Assembly (NCBI RefSeq): GCF_001258055.1
Contig: NZ_CVRM01000031.1
Span: 124,001 to 188,000 of the forward strand
Length of the DNA stretch: 64,000 bases
Source of the DNA: Phaeobacter italicus
GTDB taxonomy: Bacteria > Pseudomonadota > Alphaproteobacteria > Rhodobacterales > Rhodobacteraceae
Direction: 5' to 3'
The notes beneath the pieces were generated by a model that was given only the letters and a program-made list of their open reading frames with translations, searched no databases and was not told where the DNA came from. The position numbers and the translations under genes were made by a program. This document shows, piece after piece, positions 1-8,627 of this stretch; within the stretch, counting starts at the first letter, position 1; every line of letters starts with the position of its first letter.

Positions 1-533
1 GTCAGTCAGGCCAGCCGGGTGACCGCCAACAAGGGGGCGGATCACTTGCCGACCGCCAGCAGGCGCTGCGCGACCAGTTGCGCTCTCAGCAGCAAGGCCT
101 TCCAGAGGGCGGTGGCGCGGCAGGGCAGGCCGCTGAGGACGCGCTTGATCAGGCAGGTCGCGCGATGGAAGGCGCTGAGGAAGCGCTGAGGGAGGGCGAT
201 CTGGCCGAGGCGATCGACCGCCAGTCCGAGGCAATGGAAGCCCTGCGTGAAGGCATGCGCGCTTTGGGGGATGCGCTGGCGAACCAACAGCAACCTGGCC
301 AACAGCAGGGGCAGGGGCGCGCAGCGACTTCCAGTCAGGGCAATGGCCTTGATCCGCTGGGTCGGCGCAATGGCGAAAACGGAGATGGCGGATCGGCGGA
401 TGGGGCCTTTAGTGAAGGTCAGGCCTATCGCCGGGCCTGGGATCTGCTTGAGGAAATTCGCAGGCGCGCAGGAGAGCGCGAGCGCAGTGACACCGAACGC
501 AGCTATTTGGAGCGCCTGCTGGACAGGTTCTGA
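1..533 (+). CDS. DUF4175 / TIGR02302 family protein, C-terminal part
   Basis: The open frame runs in from the left edge (first full codon at base 3), so only about 176 C-terminal residues are present. The piece is rich in Gln, Gly, Ala and Glu with repeated 'RQQALRDQL'- and 'AEAIDRQSEAMEALREGM'-like helices. It ends in a basic/acidic segment closing on 'YLERLLDRF', the typical tail of the large alphaproteobacterial TIGR02302 membrane proteins. Those have N-terminal membrane segments and no established biochemical role. The next gene converges on it, with 32 bases between. Family assignment is by recognition of the tail only; the N-terminal domain cannot be seen. Confidence 0.8.
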   Translation, partial: QSGQPGDRQQGGGSLADRQQALRDQLRSQQQGLPEGGGAAGQAAEDALDQAGRAMEGAEEALREGDLAEAIDRQSEAMEALREGMRALGDALANQQQPGQQQGQGRAATSSQGNGLDPLGRRNGENGDGGSADGAFSEGQAYRRAWDLLEEIRRRAGERERSDTERSYLERLLDRF

Positions 534-565
534 AGCCGGTTTAGGCCTGCAGGCCTGTCAGCGCA

Positions 566-1483
566 TCACTGTTGGACCGTGAAGGCCCGCACCTGCGTAT
601 CCAGCCACAATCTGGCGGCATCCACTTTGGCCACATAGCTGGACAGATACGGGTCGGCTTGTGGCACCTTTTGCGCAATCAACGGGGCGTTGTCATAGGC
701 CATTGCCAATGCAAGAGCGACGAGGATCGCCAATGCAAAACCGCGGGTAAAGCTGCGCTTTTTCCTTGGTGCGGGGGCGTCAACGGGCGGTGCGATGGCG
801 GCCGTGCTGGTCTCGCCAGAGCGCAGGGTGGAGTTGATTTCGTCGATATTCGGCAAGAGGCCCCGCCGCGATTCCGTGTCCTCATTGGCGAGCTGTTGCG
901 GATCTTCACCGCGCATGCGGGCCATCTGCTCTCGTGCCTCTCTGGCCCGGCGGGCAGAGGCTTCTTCCGGCAGGGAATCGAGACCGAGGTCAGGCTGGCT
1001 TTGCAGGCTGTTGGCCTCTGCCGCGCGCAGGTTGGCTTCGCGCTCGGCCTCTTCGCGCAGAATACCGCTGATCGCAGGATCCAACCCACGCGGAGCGGGA
1101 GCGGTGGTCTCTGTCTCCTCTGGACCGGGCTCATCTACGTCATCGGCATGCTCTTCGGTCGTGGCTGTATCAGCAACGTCCGCCTCATGATCCAGCCCGG
1201 GATCCGTTTCCACAGTATCTTCATCTGCGGATGCGTCTGTAGCAGTGGCGGCGCGTTCTGTCTGGATCTCTTCAGACGGAAGATCAGCGCGCTGTTCATC
1301 GTCCTCAACCCAAGCCTGCTGATCCGCCAGCGGGGGAGACGCGATCGCAGCCCCTTGCGTGTTCGCGCCTGCCTGAAACCAGGTCTGTCCACAGTTCGAA
1401 CATTGCACATCCCGCCCCTCGTCCGGGATCACGTCATCGGGCACCTCATACTGGGCGGCACAATTCGGACATGTCAGTCGCAT
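566..1483 (-). CDS. zinc-ribbon (MJ0042-type) domain protein with one C-terminal membrane segment
   Basis: A 305-residue protein. The N-terminus carries a four-cysteine zinc ribbon (CPNC at residues 5-8 and CSNC at 28-31, followed by GQTWFQ), the MJ0042 finger-like pattern common in alpha- and deltaproteobacteria. Residues 45-200 are acidic and low in complexity. A single hydrophobic helix near residues 248-265 precedes a short probably periplasmic tail, so the finger would be cytoplasmic. It is divergent from ftsE with about 215 bases between. The function is unknown; such proteins often sit beside ftsE in Rhodobacteraceae, which is context and not proof of a division role. Confidence 0.8.
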   Translation of the reverse strand: MRLTCPNCAAQYEVPDDVIPDEGRDVQCSNCGQTWFQAGANTQGAAIASPPLADQQAWVEDDEQRADLPSEEIQTERAATATDASADEDTVETDPGLDHEADVADTATTEEHADDVDEPGPEETETTAPAPRGLDPAISGILREEAEREANLRAAEANSLQSQPDLGLDSLPEEASARRAREAREQMARMRGEDPQQLANEDTESRRGLLPNIDEINSTLRSGETSTAAIAPPVDAPAPRKKRSFTRGFALAILVALALAMAYDNAPLIAQKVPQADPYLSSYVAKVDAARLWLDTQVRAFTVQQ

Positions 1484-1698
1484 GGGTCACTCCTTGGGAC
1501 CTGGGTGGCTCCGGGGGGGTCCGGGCGGCTGTCGGCGGATGATTGTTTAATAATCATAGGCAGTTCCGGGCTTTCAAGGAAGAGCCAATCGCGCAGGGTC
1601 GCATCGGCGTGATGCAACCGCTGTGTGCTGGCAACAGCGCAGGCATTGAAACTGTCGGCACAGTCGGGCAAAACAGCCAAGACCAAGAGGGGGCCGCC

Positions 1699-2376
1699 GT
1701 GATCGAGCTGGACAATGTGGGGTATAACTACGGCGGCGGTGAACTGCTGAGCAACGTGTCAGTCAAACTGGCACCGGGATCGTTTCATTTCCTGACAGGG
1801 CCATCTGGCGCAGGCAAGACCACATTGCTTAAGCTGTGCTACGGCGCGCTGACACCCACATCTGGGCGTGCCCGTGCATTCAATATGGATATCAATGGCT
1901 TGGATCGCGATCAGATGGCATTCCTGCGCCGCCGTGTCGGGGTTGTCCATCAGGACTGTCGCTTTCTGGATCACCTGTCTGTGCTGGAGAACATCGCCTT
2001 GCCACTGACGGTTTCCGGCCGTGACATAACGCAGGAAGAGGCCAATCTGCGGGAACTTCTGACTTGGGTTGGCCTGTCAGAACGCGCCCATGCGACGCCT
2101 CCCGAACTGTCCGGCGGCGAGCGTCAGCGCGCGGCTTTGGCGCGGTCGGTGATCCTGTCGCCGGACGTCATTATCGCGGATGAACCGACGGGGAATGTGG
2201 ACTGGGAAATGTCCCAGCGGCTTCTCCAGCTGCTGGTCGAGCTGAACCATATGGGCAAGACAGTGCTGGTCGCGACCCATGATCTATCGCTGATCCGTGC
2301 TGCCAAGAAGCAGGTCCAGGCACGGGTTCTGCGGATTTCAAACCGTCAGTTGCAGCAGGCAGGAGCAGATCTATGA
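1699..2376 (+). CDS. ftsE: cell division ATP-binding protein FtsE
   Basis: ATPase subunit of the FtsEX complex, which couples divisome assembly to peptidoglycan hydrolase activation. The 225-residue product has Walker A GPSGAGKT (residues 34-41), the Q-loop 'HQDCRF', signature LSGGERQR and Walker B 'VIIADEPTGN'. I chose the GTG at 1699 because it follows a purine-rich Shine-Dalgarno (AAGAGGGGG) and gives the usual FtsE length. An upstream in-frame ATG would add 52 residues unlike the family. The stop overlaps the ftsX start (ATGA), so the two are translationally coupled. Confidence 0.93.
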   Translation: MIELDNVGYNYGGGELLSNVSVKLAPGSFHFLTGPSGAGKTTLLKLCYGALTPTSGRARAFNMDINGLDRDQMAFLRRRVGVVHQDCRFLDHLSVLENIALPLTVSGRDITQEEANLRELLTWVGLSERAHATPPELSGGERQRAALARSVILSPDVIIADEPTGNVDWEMSQRLLQLLVELNHMGKTVLVATHDLSLIRAAKKQVQARVLRISNRQLQQAGADL

Positions 2377-3272
2377 GCCTGAGCCGTTTGCGTAATCTGA
2401 TCATCGGGGATGCCCAGGCCGACCGGGTTGTGCCGCCCAGCGGATTTACCGCGCAGCTCACTCTCTTTGTGTCTGGTGCGATGGCTTTCCTCGCGGTTTT
2501 CGCCCTTGCCCTGTCGCTTGCCTCTGGCCGTCTCGCCGACCGCTGGGCGGATGAATTGGCCCGCGCCGCAACCCTGCGGATCAACGCTCCGGCAGAACAG
2601 CGCGCGGCACAAACCGAAGCAGCGCTGGCTATTCTGGACCAGACACCGGGCGTGGCCTCTGCTCGTGCGCTCAGCCGGGAAGAGCAGGCGGCTTTGCTGG
2701 CGCCCTGGTTCGGGGCTGAACTGCCGTTGGACAACCTGCCGGTTCCTCAACTGATCGAAGTCATCGAGGGCGAGCCAGGGTATGACGCAACCGGTCTGCG
2801 GCTGCGCTTGCAGGCCGAGGTGCCGGGCGCAATTCTGGATGACCACACGCGTTGGCGTGCGCCGCTTGTCGACGCTGCGCAGGCGCTGCGCCGTCTGGCG
2901 TGGGTGTCCATCCTGCTGATTGGCGGGGCAACTGCCGCGATGATTACCCTTGCCGCCAACGCGGCGCTTGCGGCCAATGCGCAGGTGATCGAGGTCCTTC
3001 GTCTGGTCGGCGCACTGGACAGCTATATTGCGCAGGCATTCATTCGCCGCTTCACCCTTCGGGCTCTGGTGGGGGCGTCTGTTGGGATTGTGCTTGGCAT
3101 GGTCGGCGTCTGGCTGATGCCCGAAGCCTCACGCGAGGGCGGTTTCCTGACGGGTCTGGGCTTTCAGGGCTGGACCTGGTTGCTGCCGTTGCTCATTCCG
3201 CTACTTGGCGCCATCGTCGCCTTTGCCGCAACCACTCGTGCGGCCAACAAACGTCTTGGAGATTTGGCGTGA
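2373..3272 (+). CDS. ftsX: cell division protein FtsX
   Basis: Permease-like membrane partner of FtsE. It has 299 residues, with one hydrophobic segment near residues 25-48, a periplasmic domain of about 120 residues, then three membrane helices in the C-terminal third (around 175-200, 225-250, 260-285), the standard FtsX topology. The start overlaps the ftsE stop, and its TGA overlaps the GTG of the acyltransferase that follows. Sequence is divergent from E. coli FtsX, as is usual in alphaproteobacteria; identity rests on topology and neighbour. Confidence 0.9.
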   Translation: MSLSRLRNLIIGDAQADRVVPPSGFTAQLTLFVSGAMAFLAVFALALSLASGRLADRWADELARAATLRINAPAEQRAAQTEAALAILDQTPGVASARALSREEQAALLAPWFGAELPLDNLPVPQLIEVIEGEPGYDATGLRLRLQAEVPGAILDDHTRWRAPLVDAAQALRRLAWVSILLIGGATAAMITLAANAALAANAQVIEVLRLVGALDSYIAQAFIRRFTLRALVGASVGIVLGMVGVWLMPEASREGGFLTGLGFQGWTWLLPLLIPLLGAIVAFAATTRAANKRLGDLA

Positions 3273-4018
3273 AGACTGCATTTCGCTGGCTGATTTCGGC
3301 CATTTTTGTTTTTCAGATCTATCTGATGATGCCGATCTTTGGCCTGATCTTCGCACCTTGGGCGATTTTCAGCAAACGGGGCGCACGAGTCTGCTGCAAA
3401 AGCTATTCCCGCTATGTATTCTGGACCGCCCGCCTGATGGTCGGCATCCGCTGCGAAGTCCGTGGACCGGTCCCGCAGGGAGAGGTGCTGATTGCCGCAA
3501 AACACCAGTCTTTTCTTGATATCATGATGATCTTTACCGCGCTTCCGACCGCAAAGTTCATCATGAAAAAGGAAATCCTGCGGACGCCGGTGATTGGCCA
3601 ATATGCCAAGCTTCTGGACTGCGTGGCGGTTGATCGCGGCAAACGCGGGGCGGCCATTCAGAAAATGGTGCAGGAGGTCGAAGCCGGGCGGCAGGATGCA
3701 GGCCAGCTGGTCATCTACCCCCAAGGCACACGCGTCGCCCCCGGCGCGCAAAAGGAATACAAGGTTGGCACCGCCATTCTCTATGAACAGTTGAATCAGC
3801 CCTGTGTGCCGGTGGCCACAAATGTCGGCGTTCTGTGGCCGCGCAAGGGTATCATGCGAAAACCCGGTGTGGCGGTGGTGGAGTTCCTGGAACCGATTGA
3901 ACCGGGGCTTGAGCGCGGCACCTTCATGACGACATTGGAAGAGCGCGTAGAGACGCGGTCTGATGCCTTGATGCAGGAAGCGGGGTTCGTGCGCGATGGA
4001 GTTTCTGACAACCGTTGA
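3269..4018 (+). CDS. plsC: 1-acyl-sn-glycerol-3-phosphate acyltransferase
   Basis: Transfers an acyl chain to lysophosphatidic acid in phospholipid synthesis at the inner membrane. It has 249 residues with an N-terminal hydrophobic segment (about 5-32), the catalytic motif HQSFLD (79-84, HX4D) and the substrate-binding block YPQGTR near residue 148. The GTG start overlaps the ftsX stop (GTGA). That coupling, and the ordinary length it gives, favour it over the long upstream extension. The 3' end overlaps the next gene by 23 bases, so ftsE-ftsX-plsC and the flavin gene probably form one transcript. Confidence 0.9.
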   Translation: MKTAFRWLISAIFVFQIYLMMPIFGLIFAPWAIFSKRGARVCCKSYSRYVFWTARLMVGIRCEVRGPVPQGEVLIAAKHQSFLDIMMIFTALPTAKFIMKKEILRTPVIGQYAKLLDCVAVDRGKRGAAIQKMVQEVEAGRQDAGQLVIYPQGTRVAPGAQKEYKVGTAILYEQLNQPCVPVATNVGVLWPRKGIMRKPGVAVVEFLEPIEPGLERGTFMTTLEERVETRSDALMQEAGFVRDGVSDNR

Positions 4019-4601
4019 AGACCTGGAGGCGCTCTACGGGACACCGGGGGCGCCTTCGCTGCGCAAAGTGGCGGGCCGGATGACGCCGCTCTATCGTAAG
4101 TGGATCATGGCCTCGCGACTGTGCATGTTAGCCACTGTAGGCCCTGAAGGCACAGACGACAGCCCCCGCGGCGATGATGGTCCCGTGGTGCTCGAACTTG
4201 ATCCGGGCACGCTGGCTCTGCCGGATTGGCGAGGCAACAACCGTATCGACAGTTTGCGCAATATCGTCCGTGATGGACGGGCATCTTTGATGTTTCTGGT
4301 GCCCGGATCCAACAATGTCGTGCGGGTCAACGGGATGGCGCAGGTGACTGCGGACCCGGATTTGCTGGCTCGGTTTGAAAAGGCAGGCAAGCAGCCGCGA
4401 ACGGTAATTGTCATCAAAATCCGCGAGATCTACAGCCAATGCGCCCGCGCCCTTATGCGTGCCGGCACCTGGACGTCGGGCGACGAGAGCGAAGGCCTGC
4501 CCTCGATGGGCGACATCCTCGCCGAGCAAACCGCAGGCGAAGAAGGCGGGCAGACCTACGATGAGGCATGGGCGCCGCGGGCCGCCAAAACCATGTGGTG
4601 A
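3996..4601 (+). CDS. pyridoxamine 5'-phosphate oxidase-fold flavin protein (MSMEG_1061-like)
   Basis: A 201-residue protein of the split-barrel FMN-binding family. Recognisable blocks are 'LCMLATVGPEG', 'DSPRGDDGP', 'DWRGNNRIDSLRNI' and 'MFLVPGSNNVVRVNG', which line the flavin site, with 'QCARALMR' near the C-terminus. The pattern matches the MSMEG_1061 subfamily of uncharacterised oxidoreductases and not true PdxH. The start lies inside the end of plsC. The physiological substrate is unknown. A bidirectional terminator hairpin follows. Confidence 0.82.
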   Translation: MEFLTTVEDLEALYGTPGAPSLRKVAGRMTPLYRKWIMASRLCMLATVGPEGTDDSPRGDDGPVVLELDPGTLALPDWRGNNRIDSLRNIVRDGRASLMFLVPGSNNVVRVNGMAQVTADPDLLARFEKAGKQPRTVIVIKIREIYSQCARALMRAGTWTSGDESEGLPSMGDILAEQTAGEEGGQTYDEAWAPRAAKTMW

Positions 4602-4613
4602 GCAGGCAGGAAC

Positions 4614-4640
4614 AAGGCACCATCTCAGAAACGGTGCCTT
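4614..4640. terminator. bidirectional terminator hairpin
   Basis: AAGGCACC pairs perfectly with GGTGCCTT across an 11-base loop, between two convergent genes. There is only a short T run on either side, so it may be a weak intrinsic terminator. Confidence 0.6.
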
Positions 4641-4652
4641 ATCCAAATCACA

Positions 4653-4967
4653 TCAGCTCATCAGCACGTCACCGATAAGGATCTGTGGGCGGATGTTGGT
4701 GAAATTCGCGACATCATCGATGATCGGTCCACCCTTTTCGGCCATCGCAGTGTCGAGCGTTTCCATATCCGGAAAGGTGATTGTTGCAATCAGCAGAAAT
4801 GCTGGCGGTACGTCCGGTCCGCTGGCAATCCCGCGCGACGCTTCGACCGTGTCCATCAGATCGCCCCAGTGTTCCTCCACAAGGGGAAGATGGGTCTTCT
4901 CGTAGTAGTCAAAGTCAAATGTCGCATCTTCGGATGCAGGGTAGATCACTTGCAGGCTGACGGTCAT
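4653..4967 (-). CDS. EthD family protein
   Basis: A 104-residue single-domain protein with the EthD ferredoxin-like fold pattern: 'VSLQVIYPA' strand, 'DYYEKTHLPLVEEHWG' helix (the HxPLV core of the family) and C-terminal 'NIRPQILIGDV'. It is preceded by a very strong Shine-Dalgarno (GAGGAGGA). EthD-like proteins are dimeric alpha+beta barrels linked to assorted oxidative pathways; no substrate can be assigned here. It lies downstream of lpd on the same strand but is separated from it by a hairpin, so it may be its own transcript. Confidence 0.8.
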   Translation of the reverse strand: MTVSLQVIYPASEDATFDFDYYEKTHLPLVEEHWGDLMDTVEASRGIASGPDVPPAFLLIATITFPDMETLDTAMAEKGGPIIDDVANFTNIRPQILIGDVLMS

Positions 4968-4989
4968 CGCGGGGCTTCCTCCTCATGAG

Positions 4990-5017
4990 AAAGCGGCCCA
5001 CCAATGGGGGCCGCTTT
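4990..5017. terminator. hairpin downstream of lpd
   Basis: AAAGCGGCCC (4990-4999) pairs exactly with GGGCCGCTTT (5008-5017). It sits just after the lpd stop and before the EthD gene on the minus strand, fitting the end of the suc-lpd transcript. No clear poly-T tract follows. Confidence 0.55.
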
Positions 5018-5077
5018 GGTGTTGTTGCTGTCTAGCAGGAGATCAAGGCGCAAGGCACCCTATTTCCTGCCAGATCA

Positions 5078-6475
5078 TCAGCTGTGGATCGCGCCGTCAC
5101 CGCAGGCAAGAGCGGCTTCGCGCACGGCCTCGGAGTAGGTCGGGTGGGCATGGCAGGTGAGGGCCAGATCCTCGGCGGAGGCCCCGAATTCCATCGCGAC
5201 ACAGATCTCATGGATGAGATCGCCGGCTGCCGGGCCAATGATCGACGCGCCGAGAATCCGGTCGGTTTCGCCATCAACGATCAGCTTCACAAAGCCATCA
5301 CCCTGATGCACCGCTTTGGCGCGGCCATTGCCCATGAAGTTGAACTTGCCAACCTTGATCTTGCGACCTTCGGCCTTGAGCGCGTCTTCGGTCGCGCCGA
5401 CATTGGCAACCTCGGGAGTGGTGTAGACCACGCCGGGAATGACGCCGTAGTTCACATGGCCATGCTTGCCTGCGATGACTTCGGCAACGGCCATGCCTTC
5501 ATCCTCGGCTTTGTGCGCCAGCATCGGACCTTCGATGACATCGCCGATTGCATAGATGCCTTTGACGTTGGTCGCCCAATGTGCGTCGGTGGCGATCTGG
5601 CCTCGCTCAGTCATTTTGATGCCGAGTGCATCAAGACCCAGACCTTCGGCATAGGGTTTGCGCCCTGTTGCCACCAGCACCACATCCGCGTCGAGTGTCT
5701 GCTCTTCATCAGGCTTCTTCTTCAGCGCGTATTTGACCTTGCCCTTGGTTTTGGTGGTTTCCACACCCTGAACAGCCGCCCCCATGATGAAGTTCAGCCC
5801 CTGCTTTTCAAGGATCCGCTTGAAGGTGCGCTGTACGTCCTTGTCCATGCCCGGGCAGACGGCATCCATGTATTCAACAACCGTCACCTCAGAGCCGAGG
5901 CGGGCATAGACCGAACCCAGTTCGAGCCCGATCACGCCAGCGCCGATCACGACCATTTTCTTTGGAATCTTCGGCAGCTCCAGCGCGCCGGTGCTGTCCA
6001 CGACGATGCCCTTGTCATTGTCGACCTCAACGCCCGGCAGGGCAGACGGAACAGAACCCGATGCGATCACGATGTTCTTTGTCTCATGGACATCATCGCC
6101 GACCTTGACCTTGCCCGCTTCGGGGATGGAGGCCCAGCCTTTCAGCCAGTCGATCTTGTTCTTTTTCATCAGGAACTCGACGCCGCCGGTGTTCTGGCCG
6201 ATGACATCATCCTTGTAGGCCTTCATCTGGTCCCAATCGACCGACGGAGATTTGCCCTTCAGGCCCATCTTGGCAAAGTTGTGCTCTGCCTCGTGCAGGG
6301 AGTGGGTCGCGTGCAAGAGCGCCTTGGAAGGGATGCAACCCACGTTCAGGCAGGTCCCGCCGAGGGTTTCGCGGCCCTCGACGATCGCGGTTTTCAGGCC
6401 CAGCTGGGCGCAGCGGATGGCGCTGACATAGCCGCCGGGGCCCGCGCCGATGATGATCACGTCATAGGATGCCAT
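5078..6475 (-). CDS. lpdA: dihydrolipoyl dehydrogenase (E3)
   Basis: FAD enzyme that reoxidises dihydrolipoamide with NAD+, here serving the 2-oxoglutarate dehydrogenase encoded upstream. It has 465 residues. The N-terminal FAD-binding loop is GAGPGG (about 11-16), the redox disulfide lies in TCLNVGC (about 40-46), the NAD-binding loop is [12 protein letters not shown], and the C-terminal His-Glu pair is in 'HAHPTYSEA'. It is last in the sucC-sucD-sucA-sucB-MAPEG-lpd series on the minus strand. A REP-like repeat separates it from the preceding MAPEG gene. Confidence 0.95.
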   Translation of the reverse strand: MASYDVIIIGAGPGGYVSAIRCAQLGLKTAIVEGRETLGGTCLNVGCIPSKALLHATHSLHEAEHNFAKMGLKGKSPSVDWDQMKAYKDDVIGQNTGGVEFLMKKNKIDWLKGWASIPEAGKVKVGDDVHETKNIVIASGSVPSALPGVEVDNDKGIVVDSTGALELPKIPKKMVVIGAGVIGLELGSVYARLGSEVTVVEYMDAVCPGMDKDVQRTFKRILEKQGLNFIMGAAVQGVETTKTKGKVKYALKKKPDEEQTLDADVVLVATGRKPYAEGLGLDALGIKMTERGQIATDAHWATNVKGIYAIGDVIEGPMLAHKAEDEGMAVAEVIAGKHGHVNYGVIPGVVYTTPEVANVGATEDALKAEGRKIKVGKFNFMGNGRAKAVHQGDGFVKLIVDGETDRILGASIIGPAAGDLIHEICVAMEFGASAEDLALTCHAHPTYSEAVREAALACGDGAIHS

Positions 6476-6505
6476 TTGGATGTGCTCCTTTTGGGTTGAA
6501 CGGGA

Positions 6506-6562
6506 GAGGGGGCGCTGCCCCCGGCGCCATGCGCTTCCCCCGGAGTATTTCGGGAAAGATGA
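6506..6562. repeat. dispersed REP-like intergenic repeat, copy 1
   Basis: It contains the palindrome GGGGGCGCTGCCCCC (6508-6522) followed by CCCCCGGAGTATTTCGGGAA. The same two blocks occur in reverse orientation at 57694-57747. It fills the gap between the MAPEG gene and lpd. The block ending GGAGTATTT is familiar to me from many Rhodobacteraceae intergenic regions. Confidence 0.65.
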
Positions 6563-6566
6563 CGGC

Positions 6567-6977
6567 TCATGTCAGGGCCGCAATCAACATGAGGGTGGTG
6601 GCCAGATAGCCGACGGCCCAGATCAGAGACCGCCAGGGAACCCAGCCAAAAGCGTAGGCCGGAATGTAGAGGACCCGTGCGAGTAGATATGCATAGGCAC
6701 AGGCCGTGGTCAGGGCAGAGGATTTGTCTGCAATGGCGAGAACCACGCAGGCGACGGCAAAGAGGATCAGCCCCTCGAAATGGTTCGACATTGCCCGGTG
6801 CAGGCGCGCTGTGCGGGTAGAGAGCTGATCGCGCAGATCACCGCCCAGCCTGTCCCGATCGCGCGGACCGAGCGTCTTTCCTTGGCCCAGCTCCAAGTTT
6901 GCAGGCACGGCCATCAGAGCGATCTGAAACACCTGCAAGAGCGCGGCGAGGGTGAGGGCGGTGAGTTCTGGGGTCAT
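6567..6977 (-). CDS. MAPEG family membrane protein
   Basis: A 136-residue protein with about four membrane segments. It shows the bacterial MAPEG pattern: '[21 protein letters not shown]' (the conserved R...NH.E core) and a C-terminal '[17 protein letters not shown]'. MAPEG proteins are glutathione- or lipid-related membrane enzymes, but the bacterial group is mostly uncharacterised. I used the ATG at 6977, after which the protein begins with the first hydrophobic helix; a longer frame adds 17 charged residues. It is embedded between sucB and lpd. Confidence 0.8.
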   Translation of the reverse strand: MTPELTALTLAALLQVFQIALMAVPANLELGQGKTLGPRDRDRLGGDLRDQLSTRTARLHRAMSNHFEGLILFAVACVVLAIADKSSALTTACAYAYLLARVLYIPAYAFGWVPWRSLIWAVGYLATTLMLIAALT

Positions 6978-7070
6978 TTGGTCAAAACAAATTCTGCCAA
7001 TTGGGTGCCCTTGCGACGCGCGTCGCAAAAGGAAGGGGTTCGCCCGTTAAGTCAGGCGAACCCAGTGCTT

Positions 7071-8621
<1,551 letters not shown>

Positions 8622-8627
8622 GGGGTG